From NCBI RefSeq assembly GCF_016862675.1, contig NZ_BONK01000007.1, positions 124,001 to 188,000 on the forward strand: 64,000 nt of DNA, given 5' to 3'. Origin of the DNA: Cellulomonas chitinilytica. Lineage in GTDB: Bacteria > Actinomycetota > Actinomycetes > Actinomycetales > Cellulomonadaceae. Shown here piece by piece: positions 1 through 6,985 of this stretch. The translations under genes were made by a program, and so were the position numbers. The notes under the pieces are model-generated. The model was given only the letters and a program-made list of their open reading frames with translations, was not told where the DNA came from and ran no database searches. Every line of letters starts with the position of its first letter. Position 1 is the first letter of the stretch.

Positions 1-1
1 G

Positions 2-235
2 AACGACCTCGAGGGCACGCTCAACCTCGGTGTCGGCATGGTCGCGATCGTCGCCGCCGACGCCGTCGACGGGGTCCTCGCGCACGCCGCCGAGATCGGG
101 CTGCCGGCCTGGGTGCTCGGTGCGGTCCGGGACGCCGACCCCGTCACCGACGTGGTCGGGGCGCCCGGGATCGTCGCGGGGACCAAGGGCGTCCACGGCG
201 GGGCCGTGCGGCTGACCGGGGCGTACCGGGTCTGA
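2..235 (+). CDS. purM: Phosphoribosylformylglycinamidine cyclo-ligase (AIR synthase), C-terminal part
   Basis: Only the last 77 codons are in the window; the gene runs off the left edge, and the first complete codon is at base 2. The visible part contains the segment LEGTLNLGVGMVAIV, which matches the conserved 'FNMGIGMV' region of AIR synthase near its C terminus, and closes with a glycine-rich end and TGA at 233-235. PurM makes aminoimidazole ribotide from FGAM with ATP in the fifth step of purine synthesis, in the cytoplasm. The neighbour DUF3073 gene is commonly found beside purM in actinobacteria, which supports the call. Confidence 0.85.
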   Translation, partial: NDLEGTLNLGVGMVAIVAADAVDGVLAHAAEIGLPAWVLGAVRDADPVTDVVGAPGIVAGTKGVHGGAVRLTGAYRV

Positions 236-249
236 CCCGGATCTGCTCC

Positions 250-329
250 GGGTACCTCAGACTCCGGACACCGCAGACCCCGGACACCGCAGACCCCGGG
301 TACCTCAGACGACGGGTACCGCAGACGAC
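250..329. repeat. Five tandem copies of a degenerate 16-bp repeat
   Basis: Five back-to-back 16-base units begin at 250, 266, 282, 298 and 314. Units two and three are identical (GGACACCGCAGACCCC). Units one, four and five start GGGTACC and share the core CAGAC. There are no spacers, so this is a short tandem repeat rather than a CRISPR. It lies directly 3' of purM and before the hairpin at 332-371. Confidence 0.85.
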
Positions 330-331
330 GT

Positions 332-371
332 CGACGCCCGTCGTTCGCCTGAACGGCTACGGCGGGCGTCG
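332..371 (+). terminator. Nested stem-loop downstream of purM
   Basis: The arms CGACGCCCG (332-340) and CGGGCGTCG (363-371) pair perfectly, and an inner hairpin CGTTC-gcct-GAACG lies at 342-355. There is no clear U tract, as is usual in high-GC actinobacteria. The position, about 100 bases after the purM stop, fits a terminator. Confidence 0.5.
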
Positions 372-380
372 GTCGGTGCA

Positions 381-419
381 CGAGCGGCTCCACGCAGAGA
401 CATGGCGGTGAGCCGCTCG
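381..419. terminator. Stem-loop between convergent purM and DUF3073 genes
   Basis: The 9-bp arms CGAGCGGCT (381-389) and AGCCGCTCG (411-419) are perfect inverted repeats. It sits about 66 bases past the stop of the minus-strand DUF3073 gene and could end transcription from either side. Confidence 0.4.
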
Positions 420-484
420 GGCCGACGGTCCGGATCGTGGCCGACCAGCCCGCAGAGCGGACAGGTCAGCGCGCGAGGACCGGG

Positions 485-691
485 TCAGTCGTCGTCGGAC
501 CAGCGACGGTAGTCGTCGTCCTCGTCGTCGGTGTCCACCGCAGCGCCTCCACGGCGGCTGTCGGTACCGAGGTCGTTGTGGCCATGCGACCCAAGCTCCT
601 GCTCCAGGGCTCGGTAGTTGGTCTCCGGGCTGAAGTACTTCAGCTCCCGGGCCACCTTCGTCTGCTTAGCCTTCTGACGGCCGCGCCCCAT
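485..691 (-). CDS. DUF3073 family protein
   Basis: A 68-aa protein starting MGRGRQKAKQTKVARELKY, which is the characteristic N terminus of DUF3073, and ending in an acidic Asp/Glu-rich tail (TDDEDDDYRRWSDDD). The basic N terminus and acidic C terminus are typical of the family. Function is unknown; the charged ends suggest binding to nucleic acid or ribosomes, but that is inference. It is a single gene between purM and bldC, an arrangement conserved in actinobacteria. Confidence 0.85.
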   Translation of the reverse strand: MGRGRQKAKQTKVARELKYFSPETNYRALEQELGSHGHNDLGTDSRRGGAAVDTDDEDDDYRRWSDDD

Positions 692-1125
692 GGCATCGAC
701 CCCCTCTTACGTGGATGCGGGGCGGCTCCGTGCTGACACGTGCGGCCCCGGGGTGCTGATTCGTCTCTTCGCGGTGCAACGGTACATGGTCCTCCGGCAT
801 TCCGACCACTTGCTTGCCCGCGACTCTCGTCACTGCCCGCCGTCACCGAGATCGTGTCGCGCGAGGCGACTAGAACCATTTGTCGGGTTTAGGCTGACAG
901 TGCGGTCAGGGACTCGCGGCAGACATGTGGTCGGTGGACGTCATGTGAAGGTTCACCTGTCACACCGTGTCCTGGAATGCGGCTTCTGTTCCGTTCGTTC
1001 ATGCTAGGGCGAAGGCCCGCCAGCATCACCCGCTCGACCCCGGTTCCACCCGCTCCAGTCGTGGTCGGAGTGTCCCGACAGCAGCTCGGGTTCTCTCGGC
1101 CGCACGCTCGCCAGGAGGCAAGCTG
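692..1125. other. Intergenic region upstream of bldC and DUF3073
   Basis: 434 bases without a convincing gene separate the divergent DUF3073 and bldC genes, so promoters for both should lie here. The only structure I see is the palindrome GTGAAGGTTCAC at 945-956 and the ribosome binding site AGGAGG at 1113-1118 before bldC. The long leader (BldC is a developmental regulator in Streptomyces) suggests regulated transcription, but I cannot place a promoter with confidence. Confidence 0.4.
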
Positions 1126-1338
1126 ATGACTACGCATCCCGCAGAGTCCGAGACCCTGCTCACGCCGTCCGAGGTCGCGACGCTCTTCCGCGTCGACCCC
1201 AAGACCGTCACCCGATGGGCGAAGGCCGGCAAGCTGTCGTCGATCAGGACGCTCGGAGGGCATCGCCGCTACCGCGAGTCCGAGGTGCGGGACCTGCTGA
1301 ACGGCGTCCCCCAGCCCCAGCGTCCCGCGGACGACTGA
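1126..1338 (+). CDS. bldC: BldC-type MerR-like DNA-binding protein
   Basis: A 70-aa protein made almost entirely of a MerR-type winged helix-turn-helix: LLTPSEVATLFRVDPKTVTRWAKAG followed by the wing residues RTLGGHRRYRESEV. There is no effector domain, as in BldC. In Streptomyces BldC binds direct repeats cooperatively and delays development; in non-sporulating relatives it is a general small regulator. The ATG at 1126 is chosen because AGGAGG lies 7 bases upstream and the known BldC N terminus fits; in-frame codons further upstream are not family-like. A strong hairpin follows at 1374. Confidence 0.9.
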   Translation: MTTHPAESETLLTPSEVATLFRVDPKTVTRWAKAGKLSSIRTLGGHRRYRESEVRDLLNGVPQPQRPADD

Positions 1339-1373
1339 GCCTTCCCCTCGTCGCGGCCCCCGGGCCGCGGGCA

Positions 1374-1400
1374 GAACGTCGGTGCCTGGCACCGACGTTC
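1374..1400 (+). terminator. Terminator hairpin after bldC
   Basis: The arms GAACGTCGGTGCC (1374-1386) and GGCACCGACGTTC (1388-1400) are perfectly complementary, followed by TTGCG. It lies 36 bases past the bldC stop. Confidence 0.75.
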
Positions 1401-1481
1401 TTGCGTGCCCGTGACGTTCTGACGTGCCCGCGCAGATCGCCCGAGCTCACGACCCCCGCAGAGTCGCCGGGGCCGGTGAGC

Positions 1482-1799
1482 TCAGTCGCGCGCCCGGAGC
1501 CGGGCGGCCACGAGGACGGCGACCACGGCGACGGCGCCCCCGAGCACCATCCGCGCCCGCGTGCGGGCCTTCGGGTCGGCGTCGGGCCGGACCGCGTCCT
1601 TGAGGAGCTGCTTGCCGCTGTCGACAGCGCGGCCGGCCTGCACGCGCGGGTCGAGCACACCCGTGAGCTCGTCGACCGTCGACGCGAGGCGTGCCCGGGT
1701 CGCGGCCACCTCGGCCTCGAGCTCGACCATGCGCGGCGTGCTGAACGGCGGCGGCGACGGCTTGTCCTCGCTGGTGTCCTGCGGCTTGTCGGCGCTCAT
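1482..1799 (-). CDS. DUF3618 domain membrane protein
   Basis: 105 aa. The central region ELEAEVAATRARLASTVDEL is the DUF3618 signature, an amphipathic helix with alternating charged residues. A single membrane helix near the C terminus (MVLGGAVAVVAVLVAARL) ends in a basic tail. Its ATG overlaps the stop of the upstream holin-like gene by 4 bases (ATGA), so the two are translationally coupled. DUF3618 proteins of unknown role regularly sit next to holin-X/DUF1469 proteins in actinobacteria; a role in the envelope is inferred. Confidence 0.8.
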   Translation of the reverse strand: MSADKPQDTSEDKPSPPPFSTPRMVELEAEVAATRARLASTVDELTGVLDPRVQAGRAVDSGKQLLKDAVRPDADPKARTRARMVLGGAVAVVAVLVAARLRARD

Positions 1800-2206
1800 G
1801 ACGTGATCCCTGCCTTCACGGCGTCGATGTCCTGCTGGACGTTCTCGAGGGCGCGTGTCGGCTTCGGCGGGGAGCCCTTCTTCAGCCGGTTCACGCCGAC
1901 GAGCGCCAGCACGACGATGATCAGCAGCAGCACGCCCGTGACGACGAGCGCGGCGAGCCACGGCGCCCACACGGTGCACAGCGCCAGGATGGCCGTGGCG
2001 ATCACGGCGGCCAGCAGGTAGAGCGACAGGAGCCCTGCCGCCGCGACCAGCCCTGCGCCGAGGCCGAGCTGCTGGGCCCGGCCCTGGATCTCCGCCTTCG
2101 CCAGGTCGATCTCGGCGCGCACGAGCCGCGAGGTCAGCTCGCTGACCTCGCTGACCAGCTCGCCTACTGACCTGCCGCCGCCCGGTGGCGTGGACTGCGT
2201 CGTCAT
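1796..2206 (-). CDS. Phage holin family protein (Holin-X/DUF1469-like)
   Basis: 136 aa. An amphipathic N-terminal segment (GELVSEVSELTSRLVRAEID, then LAKAEI) precedes two long hydrophobic helices around residues 50-75 and 80-110. This layout is that of the actinobacterial holin-X superfamily. Despite the name these are chromosomal membrane proteins of unknown role, not evidence for a prophage. The ATG at 2206 follows a GAAGGTCGTG leader. Second gene of a three-gene minus-strand cluster with 2326-2769 and 1482-1799. Confidence 0.75.
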   Translation of the reverse strand: MTTQSTPPGGGRSVGELVSEVSELTSRLVRAEIDLAKAEIQGRAQQLGLGAGLVAAAGLLSLYLLAAVIATAILALCTVWAPWLAALVVTGVLLLIIVVLALVGVNRLKKGSPPKPTRALENVQQDIDAVKAGITS

Positions 2207-2325
2207 CGTCACGACCTTCCGCTCGTCGCTCGGACTCTCAGTGTGCTGGTGGGGTGCGGTGCACGCGATCCGAGCGCGGGTGAGTGTGCGGGTCTGTCGG
2301 TGAGCGGTCGGCGGTCGGTCTGCGG

Positions 2326-2769
2326 TCAGTCGGCCCAGGGGTGGACCTGCTCGCCGGCGGGGTGGACGGGCTCGCGGGCCCGGACGACCGACATCGGGGT
2401 CGGCTCGGGCAGGTGGCGGCGGCCCCACGCGGCGAAGCCGGCGGCCAGCAGGATGAGCGCCGCTCCGACGAGGAGGGCCGACAGCCACGGCTCGAGGGCG
2501 TGCGACAGCCCGAGCACGGCGGCGGTGGCGAACAGGCCCAGGCCGAAGACGGTGAGCAGCAGCGCCGCGGCGAACGCGATCGCCGAGGGGCGGATCTCGA
2601 CCGCACGCTTCTTGACGCTCGCGCCGACCGCGTCGATCTCCGCCTGGACCGCCTCGCGGACACGGTCCTCGGCGAGCTCCATCTTCTCCCGCGCCAGCTC
2701 GGCAATCGGCTCGGTGAAGCGGTCGAAGAAGCGGTGGCGCGGGCGTTCCGGCCCGGACGAGCTGCTCAC
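2326..2769 (-). CDS. Phage holin family protein (Holin-X-like), first gene of the cluster
   Basis: 147 aa with an N-terminal charged helix (LAREKMELAEDRVREAVQAE), two membrane helices at about residues 63-85 and 93-112, and a hydrophilic C-terminal tail. It starts with GTG at 2769 preceded by GGAGGACCTCC, a strong ribosome binding site. The downstream 119-base gap before the next gene contains short CGGTCGG repeats. It is a paralogue-like partner of the 136-aa protein; function unknown. Confidence 0.7.
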   Translation of the reverse strand: MSSSSGPERPRHRFFDRFTEPIAELAREKMELAEDRVREAVQAEIDAVGASVKKRAVEIRPSAIAFAAALLLTVFGLGLFATAAVLGLSHALEPWLSALLVGAALILLAAGFAAWGRRHLPEPTPMSVVRAREPVHPAGEQVHPWAD

Positions 2770-2909
2770 TGGAGGTCCTCCGTCGGCTGTCGAAAGTGCG
2801 GTGCGACCAGCCTAGGCGTCCGGGCCGTGCCTCCGTGGCACCTCCGACGGGACGGTGCGCGGCGGCGGCCGTCCGGCCCGGGAAGGCGACCGTCCGGCCC
2901 GGGAACGAG

Positions 2910-2937
2910 AAGAACCCCCGGTCTCCCGGGGGTTCTT
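2910..2937 (-). terminator. Terminator of the tRNA cluster
   Basis: AAGAACCCCCGG (2910-2921) pairs perfectly with CCGGGGGTTCTT (2926-2937) across a 4-base loop, just 3' of tRNA-Phe in the direction of transcription. Confidence 0.75.
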
Positions 2938-2942
2938 CGAGG

Positions 2943-3015
2943 TGGCTCCGACCGGTGTCGATCCGGTGACCTCACGATTTTCAGTCGTGCGCTCTACCAA
3001 CTGAGCTACAGAGCC
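2943..3015 (-). tRNA. tRNA-Phe(GAA)
   Basis: Read on the minus strand the gene begins GGCTCTGTAGCTCAGTTGG and has anticodon loop CTGAAAA (anticodon GAA), a T-arm GGATCGACACC-type loop and acceptor GGCTCTG/CGGAGCC. CCA is not encoded. Last gene of the Glu-Asp-Phe cluster. Confidence 0.95.
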
Positions 3016-3028
3016 CTGGAACGAGAAC

Positions 3029-3046
3029 GCCGGTCCGAAGACCGGC
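3029..3046 (-). other. UUCG-loop hairpin between tRNA-Asp and tRNA-Phe
   Basis: On the transcribed strand GCCGGTC-TTCG-GACCGGC forms a perfect 7-bp stem closed by the very stable UUCG tetraloop. It separates two tRNAs of one transcript and may mark a processing site or partial terminator. Confidence 0.5.
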
Positions 3047-3055
3047 ATTTTCGAG

Positions 3056-3129
3056 CGACCCCGACGGGACTTGAACCCGCGACCTCCGCCGTGACAGGGC
3101 GGCGCGCTAACCAACTGCGCTACGGGGCC
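3056..3129 (-). tRNA. tRNA-Asp(GTC)
   Basis: On the minus strand the gene begins GGCCCCGTAGCGCAGTTGG, has anticodon loop CTGTCAC (anticodon GTC), the T-loop GGTTCAAGTCC and closing acceptor CGGGGTC. CCA is not encoded. Confidence 0.95.
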
Positions 3130-3175
3130 TCGTGGTGAGACCTTCTTGCTGTACTGCTTCCTGCTGAACTGCTCG

Positions 3176-3248
3176 TACCCCCAACGGGATTCGAACCCGT
3201 GCTACCGCCGTGAAAGGGCGGGGTCCTAGGCCGCTAGACGATGGGGGC
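3176..3248 (-). tRNA. tRNA-Glu(TTC)
   Basis: On the minus strand the gene begins GCCCCCATCGTCTAGCGG, has anticodon loop CCTTTCA (anticodon TTC), T-arm GGGTTCGAATCCC and acceptor TGGGGGT. First gene of a Glu-Asp-Phe cluster, an order common in actinobacteria. Confidence 0.95.
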
Positions 3249-3384
3249 GAGTCCCGCCCCTGACGTCGAGGCGCCGGATGACCGGTGATGAGCATACGGG
3301 GTGTCGGGCCCGATCTCCAAAGTGAGCGTCGGACGGGCGGTCCGGGCCGGTGAAACCTGGGCCATGAGCAGGCAGGATGGTCGG

Positions 3385-3738
3385 GTGGTCGAGATGACGA
3401 GGGCCGAGTTCGAGGACGCCGTGCGTGACGCGCTCGACGAGATCCCGGCCGAGCTCGCCGCGATGATGGACAACGTCGTCGTGCTCGTCGAGGACGAGGT
3501 CCCGCCCGGCGAGGAGGAGCTGCTCGGGCTCTACGAGGGCACACCGCTGACCGAGCGGGGCGAGTTCTGGGCGGCCGGGTCGCTGCCGGACCGCATCACG
3601 ATCTTCCGCAACCCGACCCTCGCGATCTGCGACGACAGGGACGACGTGGTCGAGGAGGTCGCCGTGACCGTCGTGCACGAGATCGCGCACCACTTCGGCA
3701 TCGACGACGAGCGCCTGCACCAGCTCGGGTGGGGGTGA
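3385..3738 (+). CDS. Small zincin-like metallopeptidase family protein
   Basis: About 117 aa. The C-terminal motif VVHEIAHHFGIDDERL carries the HExxH zinc site plus the downstream acidic residues typical of the actinobacterial/alpha-proteobacterial minimal metallopeptidase family. The conserved block AMMDNVVVLVEDE precedes it. I chose GTG at 3385 because AGGCAGGA lies about 8 bases upstream and the family usually begins a few residues before the TRAEFE helix; ATG codons at 3364 and 3394 are alternatives. The stop is 4 bases from the next start, so it is co-transcribed with the metal exporter. Confidence 0.8.
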   Translation: MVEMTRAEFEDAVRDALDEIPAELAAMMDNVVVLVEDEVPPGEEELLGLYEGTPLTERGEFWAAGSLPDRITIFRNPTLAICDDRDDVVEEVAVTVVHEIAHHFGIDDERLHQLGWG

Positions 3739-3742
3739 GCCG

Positions 3743-4687
3743 GTGAGCGGGCACCCCCACGGCGGCGCCCACGGGCACGCGGCCGGCGGCGCGCCCGGGA
3801 CCGCCGCGTACGCCCACCGGCGGCGGCTCCTCGCGGTCCTCGTGCTCACCGTCGTCGTGCTGGTCGTCGAGGTCGCCGGCGGGCTCCTGTCGGGCTCGTT
3901 CGCGCTGGTGGCCGACGCCGGGCACATGCTGACCGACGCCCTCGGCGTGGGCCTCGCGCTCGGGGCGACGGCACTGGCCGCCCGGCCGGCGACCTCGGTC
4001 CGGACGTTCGGGTGGCAGCGGGCCGAGATGCTCGCTGCGCTGGTGAACGGGCTGGTCATCGCGGTCGTCGGGCTCGGGGTGCTGATCGGCGGCGTGCGAC
4101 GGATCTTCTCGCCCGTCGAGGTCGAGGGCGGGCTGATGCTCGCCGTCGCCGTCGTCGGGCTCGCCGCCAACGCCGTCGGCCTGGCACTGCTGCACCGCGG
4201 GCAGGCCGAGTCGCTCAACGTCCGCGGTGCCTACCTCGAGGTGCTCGGGGACCTGCTCGGCTCGGTCGCGGTCGTCGTCGCCGCGGTCGTCGTGCTGGCC
4301 ACCGGGTTCGTACGTGCGGACGGGATCGCGTCCGTCGTCATCGGGCTCATGGTCGTGCCGCGAGCGGTCGCGCTGCTGCGCGAGGTCGGTGTGGTGCTGC
4401 TGGAGGCCACCCCGGCGGCCGTCGACCTGGACGTGGTCCGGGCGCACATCTGCGGCGTCCCCGGCGTGCTCGGGGTGCACGACCTGCATGCCTGGACGAT
4501 CACGTCGGGCGTCCCGGTGCTGTCCGCGCACGTCGAGGTGCCCGACGAGCTCCTCGCGCGCGGCGAGGCCGGTCGTGTGCTCGACGACCTGCGGCGCTGC
4601 CTGGCCGGGCACTTCGACGTGGACCACTGCACGTTCCAGCTCGAGCCGCCGTCGCAGGCCGGCCGGGAGGCGCACGCACACGCGTGA
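3743..4687 (+). CDS. Cation diffusion facilitator (CzcD/ZitB-like) metal exporter
   Basis: 314 aa, GTG start 4 bases after the previous stop. A His-rich N terminus (GHPHGGAHGHAAGG) is followed by six membrane helices. The CDF signature DAGHMLTDALG in helix 2 and the helix 5 motif containing YLEVLGDLLGS hold the HD-HD zinc site. The C-terminal cytoplasmic domain (about residues 210-300) includes VHDLHAWTITSG, typical of zinc-exporting CDFs, and a His-rich tail (REAHAHA). Probable role: export of Zn2+/Cd2+/Co2+ using proton exchange at the inner membrane. Confidence 0.9.
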   Translation: MSGHPHGGAHGHAAGGAPGTAAYAHRRRLLAVLVLTVVVLVVEVAGGLLSGSFALVADAGHMLTDALGVGLALGATALAARPATSVRTFGWQRAEMLAALVNGLVIAVVGLGVLIGGVRRIFSPVEVEGGLMLAVAVVGLAANAVGLALLHRGQAESLNVRGAYLEVLGDLLGSVAVVVAAVVVLATGFVRADGIASVVIGLMVVPRAVALLREVGVVLLEATPAAVDLDVVRAHICGVPGVLGVHDLHAWTITSGVPVLSAHVEVPDELLARGEAGRVLDDLRRCLAGHFDVDHCTFQLEPPSQAGREAHAHA

Positions 4688-4802
4688 GACCGCGACCCAG
4701 CCGCCGACGACGCACGCAGGTCCCGGGTCCCGAGTCGCGGGTCCCGGGTCGCGGGCAACCGGAAACGGCGGGCGGTGGCGTCGTGCGTGTACCTTCCTCG
4801 GG

Positions 4803-4979
4803 TCAGGCGGCGGCGTGCTGGGTGCGGAGTCGTGCGACGAGCGCGCGCACCGCGCCCTGGTCGGCGGTCATCAGGCTGCCGGCCGGGTTGCGCCGTGCGA
4901 CGAGCACCGGCGGACCACCCGCCGCTCGGAACCGTAACGAGTTGCCCGGGCGAATCGTCACGGTTCTCCACAGCGTCAC
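4803..4979 (-). CDS. Possible small hypothetical protein
   Basis: A 58-aa reading frame starting GTG (VTLWRTVTIRPGNSLRF...) that would fill an otherwise empty intergenic gap. The sequence is basic at first and ends in a short helical segment (GAVRALVARLRTQHAAA). I do not recognise a family and see no clear ribosome binding site, so it may be spurious. Confidence 0.3.
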   Translation of the reverse strand: MTLWRTVTIRPGNSLRFRAAGGPPVLVARRNPAGSLMTADQGAVRALVARLRTQHAAA

Positions 4980-5067
4980 CTGAACTCCACCCCGCACGTC
5001 CCCCGTCCGGCCCTGGTCGGCCGGGCACGACGTACGCCCGGACGGACGCGGTGTCGGCGGGCCCGGC

Positions 5068-5073
5068 TAGGGT
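5068..5073 (+). promoter_or_regulatory. -10 box placing a leaderless start for the oxidoreductase
   Basis: TAGGGT lies 7 bases before the ATG at 5081, the spacing expected when transcription starts at the start codon. No ribosome binding site precedes the ATG and the -35 region is weak. Confidence 0.45.
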
Positions 5074-5080
5074 CGCTCGC

Positions 5081-6001
5081 ATGGTTGCCGTCGGCGTCGT
5101 GCTGCTCCCCGAGGAACGCTGGTCGCAGGCGCGTGCGCGCTGGCAGCAGGTCGAGGAGTGGGGGTTCGACCACGCGTGGACGTACGACCACCTCGCCTGG
5201 CGGACGCTCGCGGACGGGCCGTGGTTCGCGACCGTCCCGCTGCTGGCCGCGGCCGCCGCGGTCACCTCGCGCATCGGGCTGGGGACGTTCGTCGCGTCGC
5301 CGAACTTCCGGCACCCCGTGCCCTTCGCGAAGGACGTGATGGGGCTCGACGACGTGAGCGACGGGCGGTTCCTGCTCGGCATCGGCGCAGGTGGCGAGGG
5401 TTTCGACGCGTCCGTGACCGGCCCGGCCTGGTCGCGGGGGGAACGCACGCGCCGGTTCGAGGAGTTCGTCGGGCTGCTCGACACGCTGCTCACCCAGCCG
5501 GTCACGACCCGGCACGGCGAGTTCTACACGGCCGACGACGCGCGGATGATCCCCGGCACCGTCGCCCGGCCCCGTACACCGTTCCTCGTCGCCGCCGCCG
5601 GGCCGCGCACCATGACGCTCGCCGCCCGGTACGGGCAAGGGTGGATCACCTACGGCCCCAGCTACGCGACCGAGGACGTCGACCCCGACCCCGTCGTCGC
5701 GCAGGAGCAGTGGTGGGCCGGCCTGGCCGACGTCTCGACCGCTATGGACGCCGCCGAGGCCGCGGCGGGGCGGACGGAACCGCTTCGGCGGTATCTCAGC
5801 CTCGACGGTGCGCCGATCTTCTCGCTCACGTCGCTGGACCTCGTCGTCGAGGGGATCGAGCGGGGCGCGGCGCTCGGGTTCACCGACGTCGTCGTGCACT
5901 GGCCGCGCGCCGAGGGGATCTACGCGGGGCGTGAGCCGGTCCTGGAGGAGCTCGCGGGACGCCTCCCCGAGCTGCAGGCGCTGCCGGTCGCCGCCCGGTG
6001 A
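5081..6001 (+). CDS. LLM-class (luciferase-like) flavin-dependent oxidoreductase
   Basis: 306 aa of a TIM-barrel luciferase-like monooxygenase fold. Typical pieces are WTYDHLAWR near residue 33, the strand SRIGLGTFVASPNFRHP, the flavin-site segment GRFLLGIGAGGEGFD, and FLVAAAGPRTMTLAARYGQGW near the middle. Members use F420H2 or FMNH2; the sequence does not decide which, nor the substrate. Stands alone, convergent with galE. The start appears leaderless (see the -10 box at 5068). Confidence 0.8.
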   Translation: MVAVGVVLLPEERWSQARARWQQVEEWGFDHAWTYDHLAWRTLADGPWFATVPLLAAAAAVTSRIGLGTFVASPNFRHPVPFAKDVMGLDDVSDGRFLLGIGAGGEGFDASVTGPAWSRGERTRRFEEFVGLLDTLLTQPVTTRHGEFYTADDARMIPGTVARPRTPFLVAAAGPRTMTLAARYGQGWITYGPSYATEDVDPDPVVAQEQWWAGLADVSTAMDAAEAAAGRTEPLRRYLSLDGAPIFSLTSLDLVVEGIERGAALGFTDVVVHWPRAEGIYAGREPVLEELAGRLPELQALPVAAR

Positions 6002-6025
6002 GCGGCGGGCCGGGCCGGCGCGGTC

Positions 6026-6985
6026 TCAGTGGGTCTCGCGGGCCTGCCAGGCCGTGGTGACCATCTCGTCGAGCGAGTACGTCATGCGCCAGCCCAGGTC
6101 GCGGGCCGCGAGCTCGCCCGACGCGACGATGCGGGCCGGGTCGCCGGGGCGCCGCGCGGCGATCTCGGGCTCGAACGCGACACCGGTGGCCTCGGCCATC
6201 GCCGTCATGATCTGCCGCACAGAGACGCCGTCGCCCGAGCCGAGGTTGTAGACGGGTTCCAGCGAGCCACCGTCGGCCAGCACCCGGGCCGCCGCCACGT
6301 GCGCGTCCGCGAGATCCGCCACGTGGATGTAGTCCCGCACGCACGTGCCGTCGGGCGTCGGGTAGTCCGTGCCGTTGATGCGCGGTGTGCGGCCCTCCGC
6401 CAGGGCGTCGAGCACCAGCGGGAACAGGTTGTGCGGGCTCGTGTCGTACAGCTCAGGGGTCCCGGAGCCGACGACGTTGAAGTAGCGCAACGACGTGTGC
6501 CGCAGGCCGGCCGCGCGCCCCTGGTCCCGCAGCAGCCACTCGCCGATGAGCTTGGACTCGCCGTACGGCGACTCGGGGCGGGTCGCGGTCGTCTCCGTGA
6601 CCAGGTCGACGTCCGGGGTGCCGTACACGGCGGCCGACGACGAGAACACGATCGCGTCGACCCCCTGCGACGCCATCGCCTCGAGGAGGTGCGCGGTGCC
6701 GGTGACGTTCTGGTCGTACGTGTGCAGAGGCCGGTCGACGGAGACACCCGCGTACTTGAACCCCGCCAGGTGGACGACGCCGACGACGCCGTGCGTCGCG
6801 AGGGTGTCCGCCACGAGGTCCGTGTCGAGGATGGAGCCCTCGACGAGCGGCACGTCCGCCGGGACGAACTCCTTGTGGCCGCTGGACAGGTCGTCGAGCA
6901 CGACCGTGCCGAGCCCGACCTGCCCGAACGCCCGCACCACGTGCGACCCGATGTACCCCGCCCCGCCAGTGACCAGCCACGTCAT
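6026..6985 (-). CDS. galE: UDP-glucose 4-epimerase
   Basis: 319 aa. The N-terminal TWLVTGGAGYIGSHVVRAF is the glycine-rich NAD-binding motif of extended SDR enzymes; the catalytic Ser-x-x-Tyr-x-x-x-Lys set appears as SSAAVYGTP and SPYGESK. The sugar-binding segment YFNVVGSG and CVRDYIHVADLADAH are GalE hallmarks. It interconverts UDP-glucose and UDP-galactose for the Leloir pathway and cell-wall sugars. Its ATG overlaps the surE stop by 4 bases, so the two genes are coupled. Confidence 0.9.
   Translation of the reverse strand: MTWLVTGGAGYIGSHVVRAFGQVGLGTVVLDDLSSGHKEFVPADVPLVEGSILDTDLVADTLATHGVVGVVHLAGFKYAGVSVDRPLHTYDQNVTGTAHLLEAMASQGVDAIVFSSSAAVYGTPDVDLVTETTATRPESPYGESKLIGEWLLRDQGRAAGLRHTSLRYFNVVGSGTPELYDTSPHNLFPLVLDALAEGRTPRINGTDYPTPDGTCVRDYIHVADLADAHVAAARVLADGGSLEPVYNLGSGDGVSVRQIMTAMAEATGVAFEPEIAARRPGDPARIVASGELAARDLGWRMTYSLDEMVTTAWQARETH

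Larger units (their letters stand above)
4688..5080. other. Intergenic stretch with GTCCCGGGTC-type short repeats
   Basis: 393 bases between the CDF gene and the oxidoreductase. Bases 4721-4757 hold several overlapping copies of CCCGGGTC/CGCGGGTC. A doubtful 58-codon minus-strand reading frame lies at 4803-4979 and a putative -10 box at 5068. I see nothing else. Confidence 0.4.

Noticed and set aside
250..329. Tandem repeat as a CRISPR array
   Set aside because: The units are contiguous without spacers and no cas gene is nearby.
1796..2769. Holin-like genes as a prophage remnant
   Set aside because: These holin-X/DUF1469 proteins with a DUF3618 partner are ordinary chromosomal membrane proteins in actinobacteria; no other phage gene is present.
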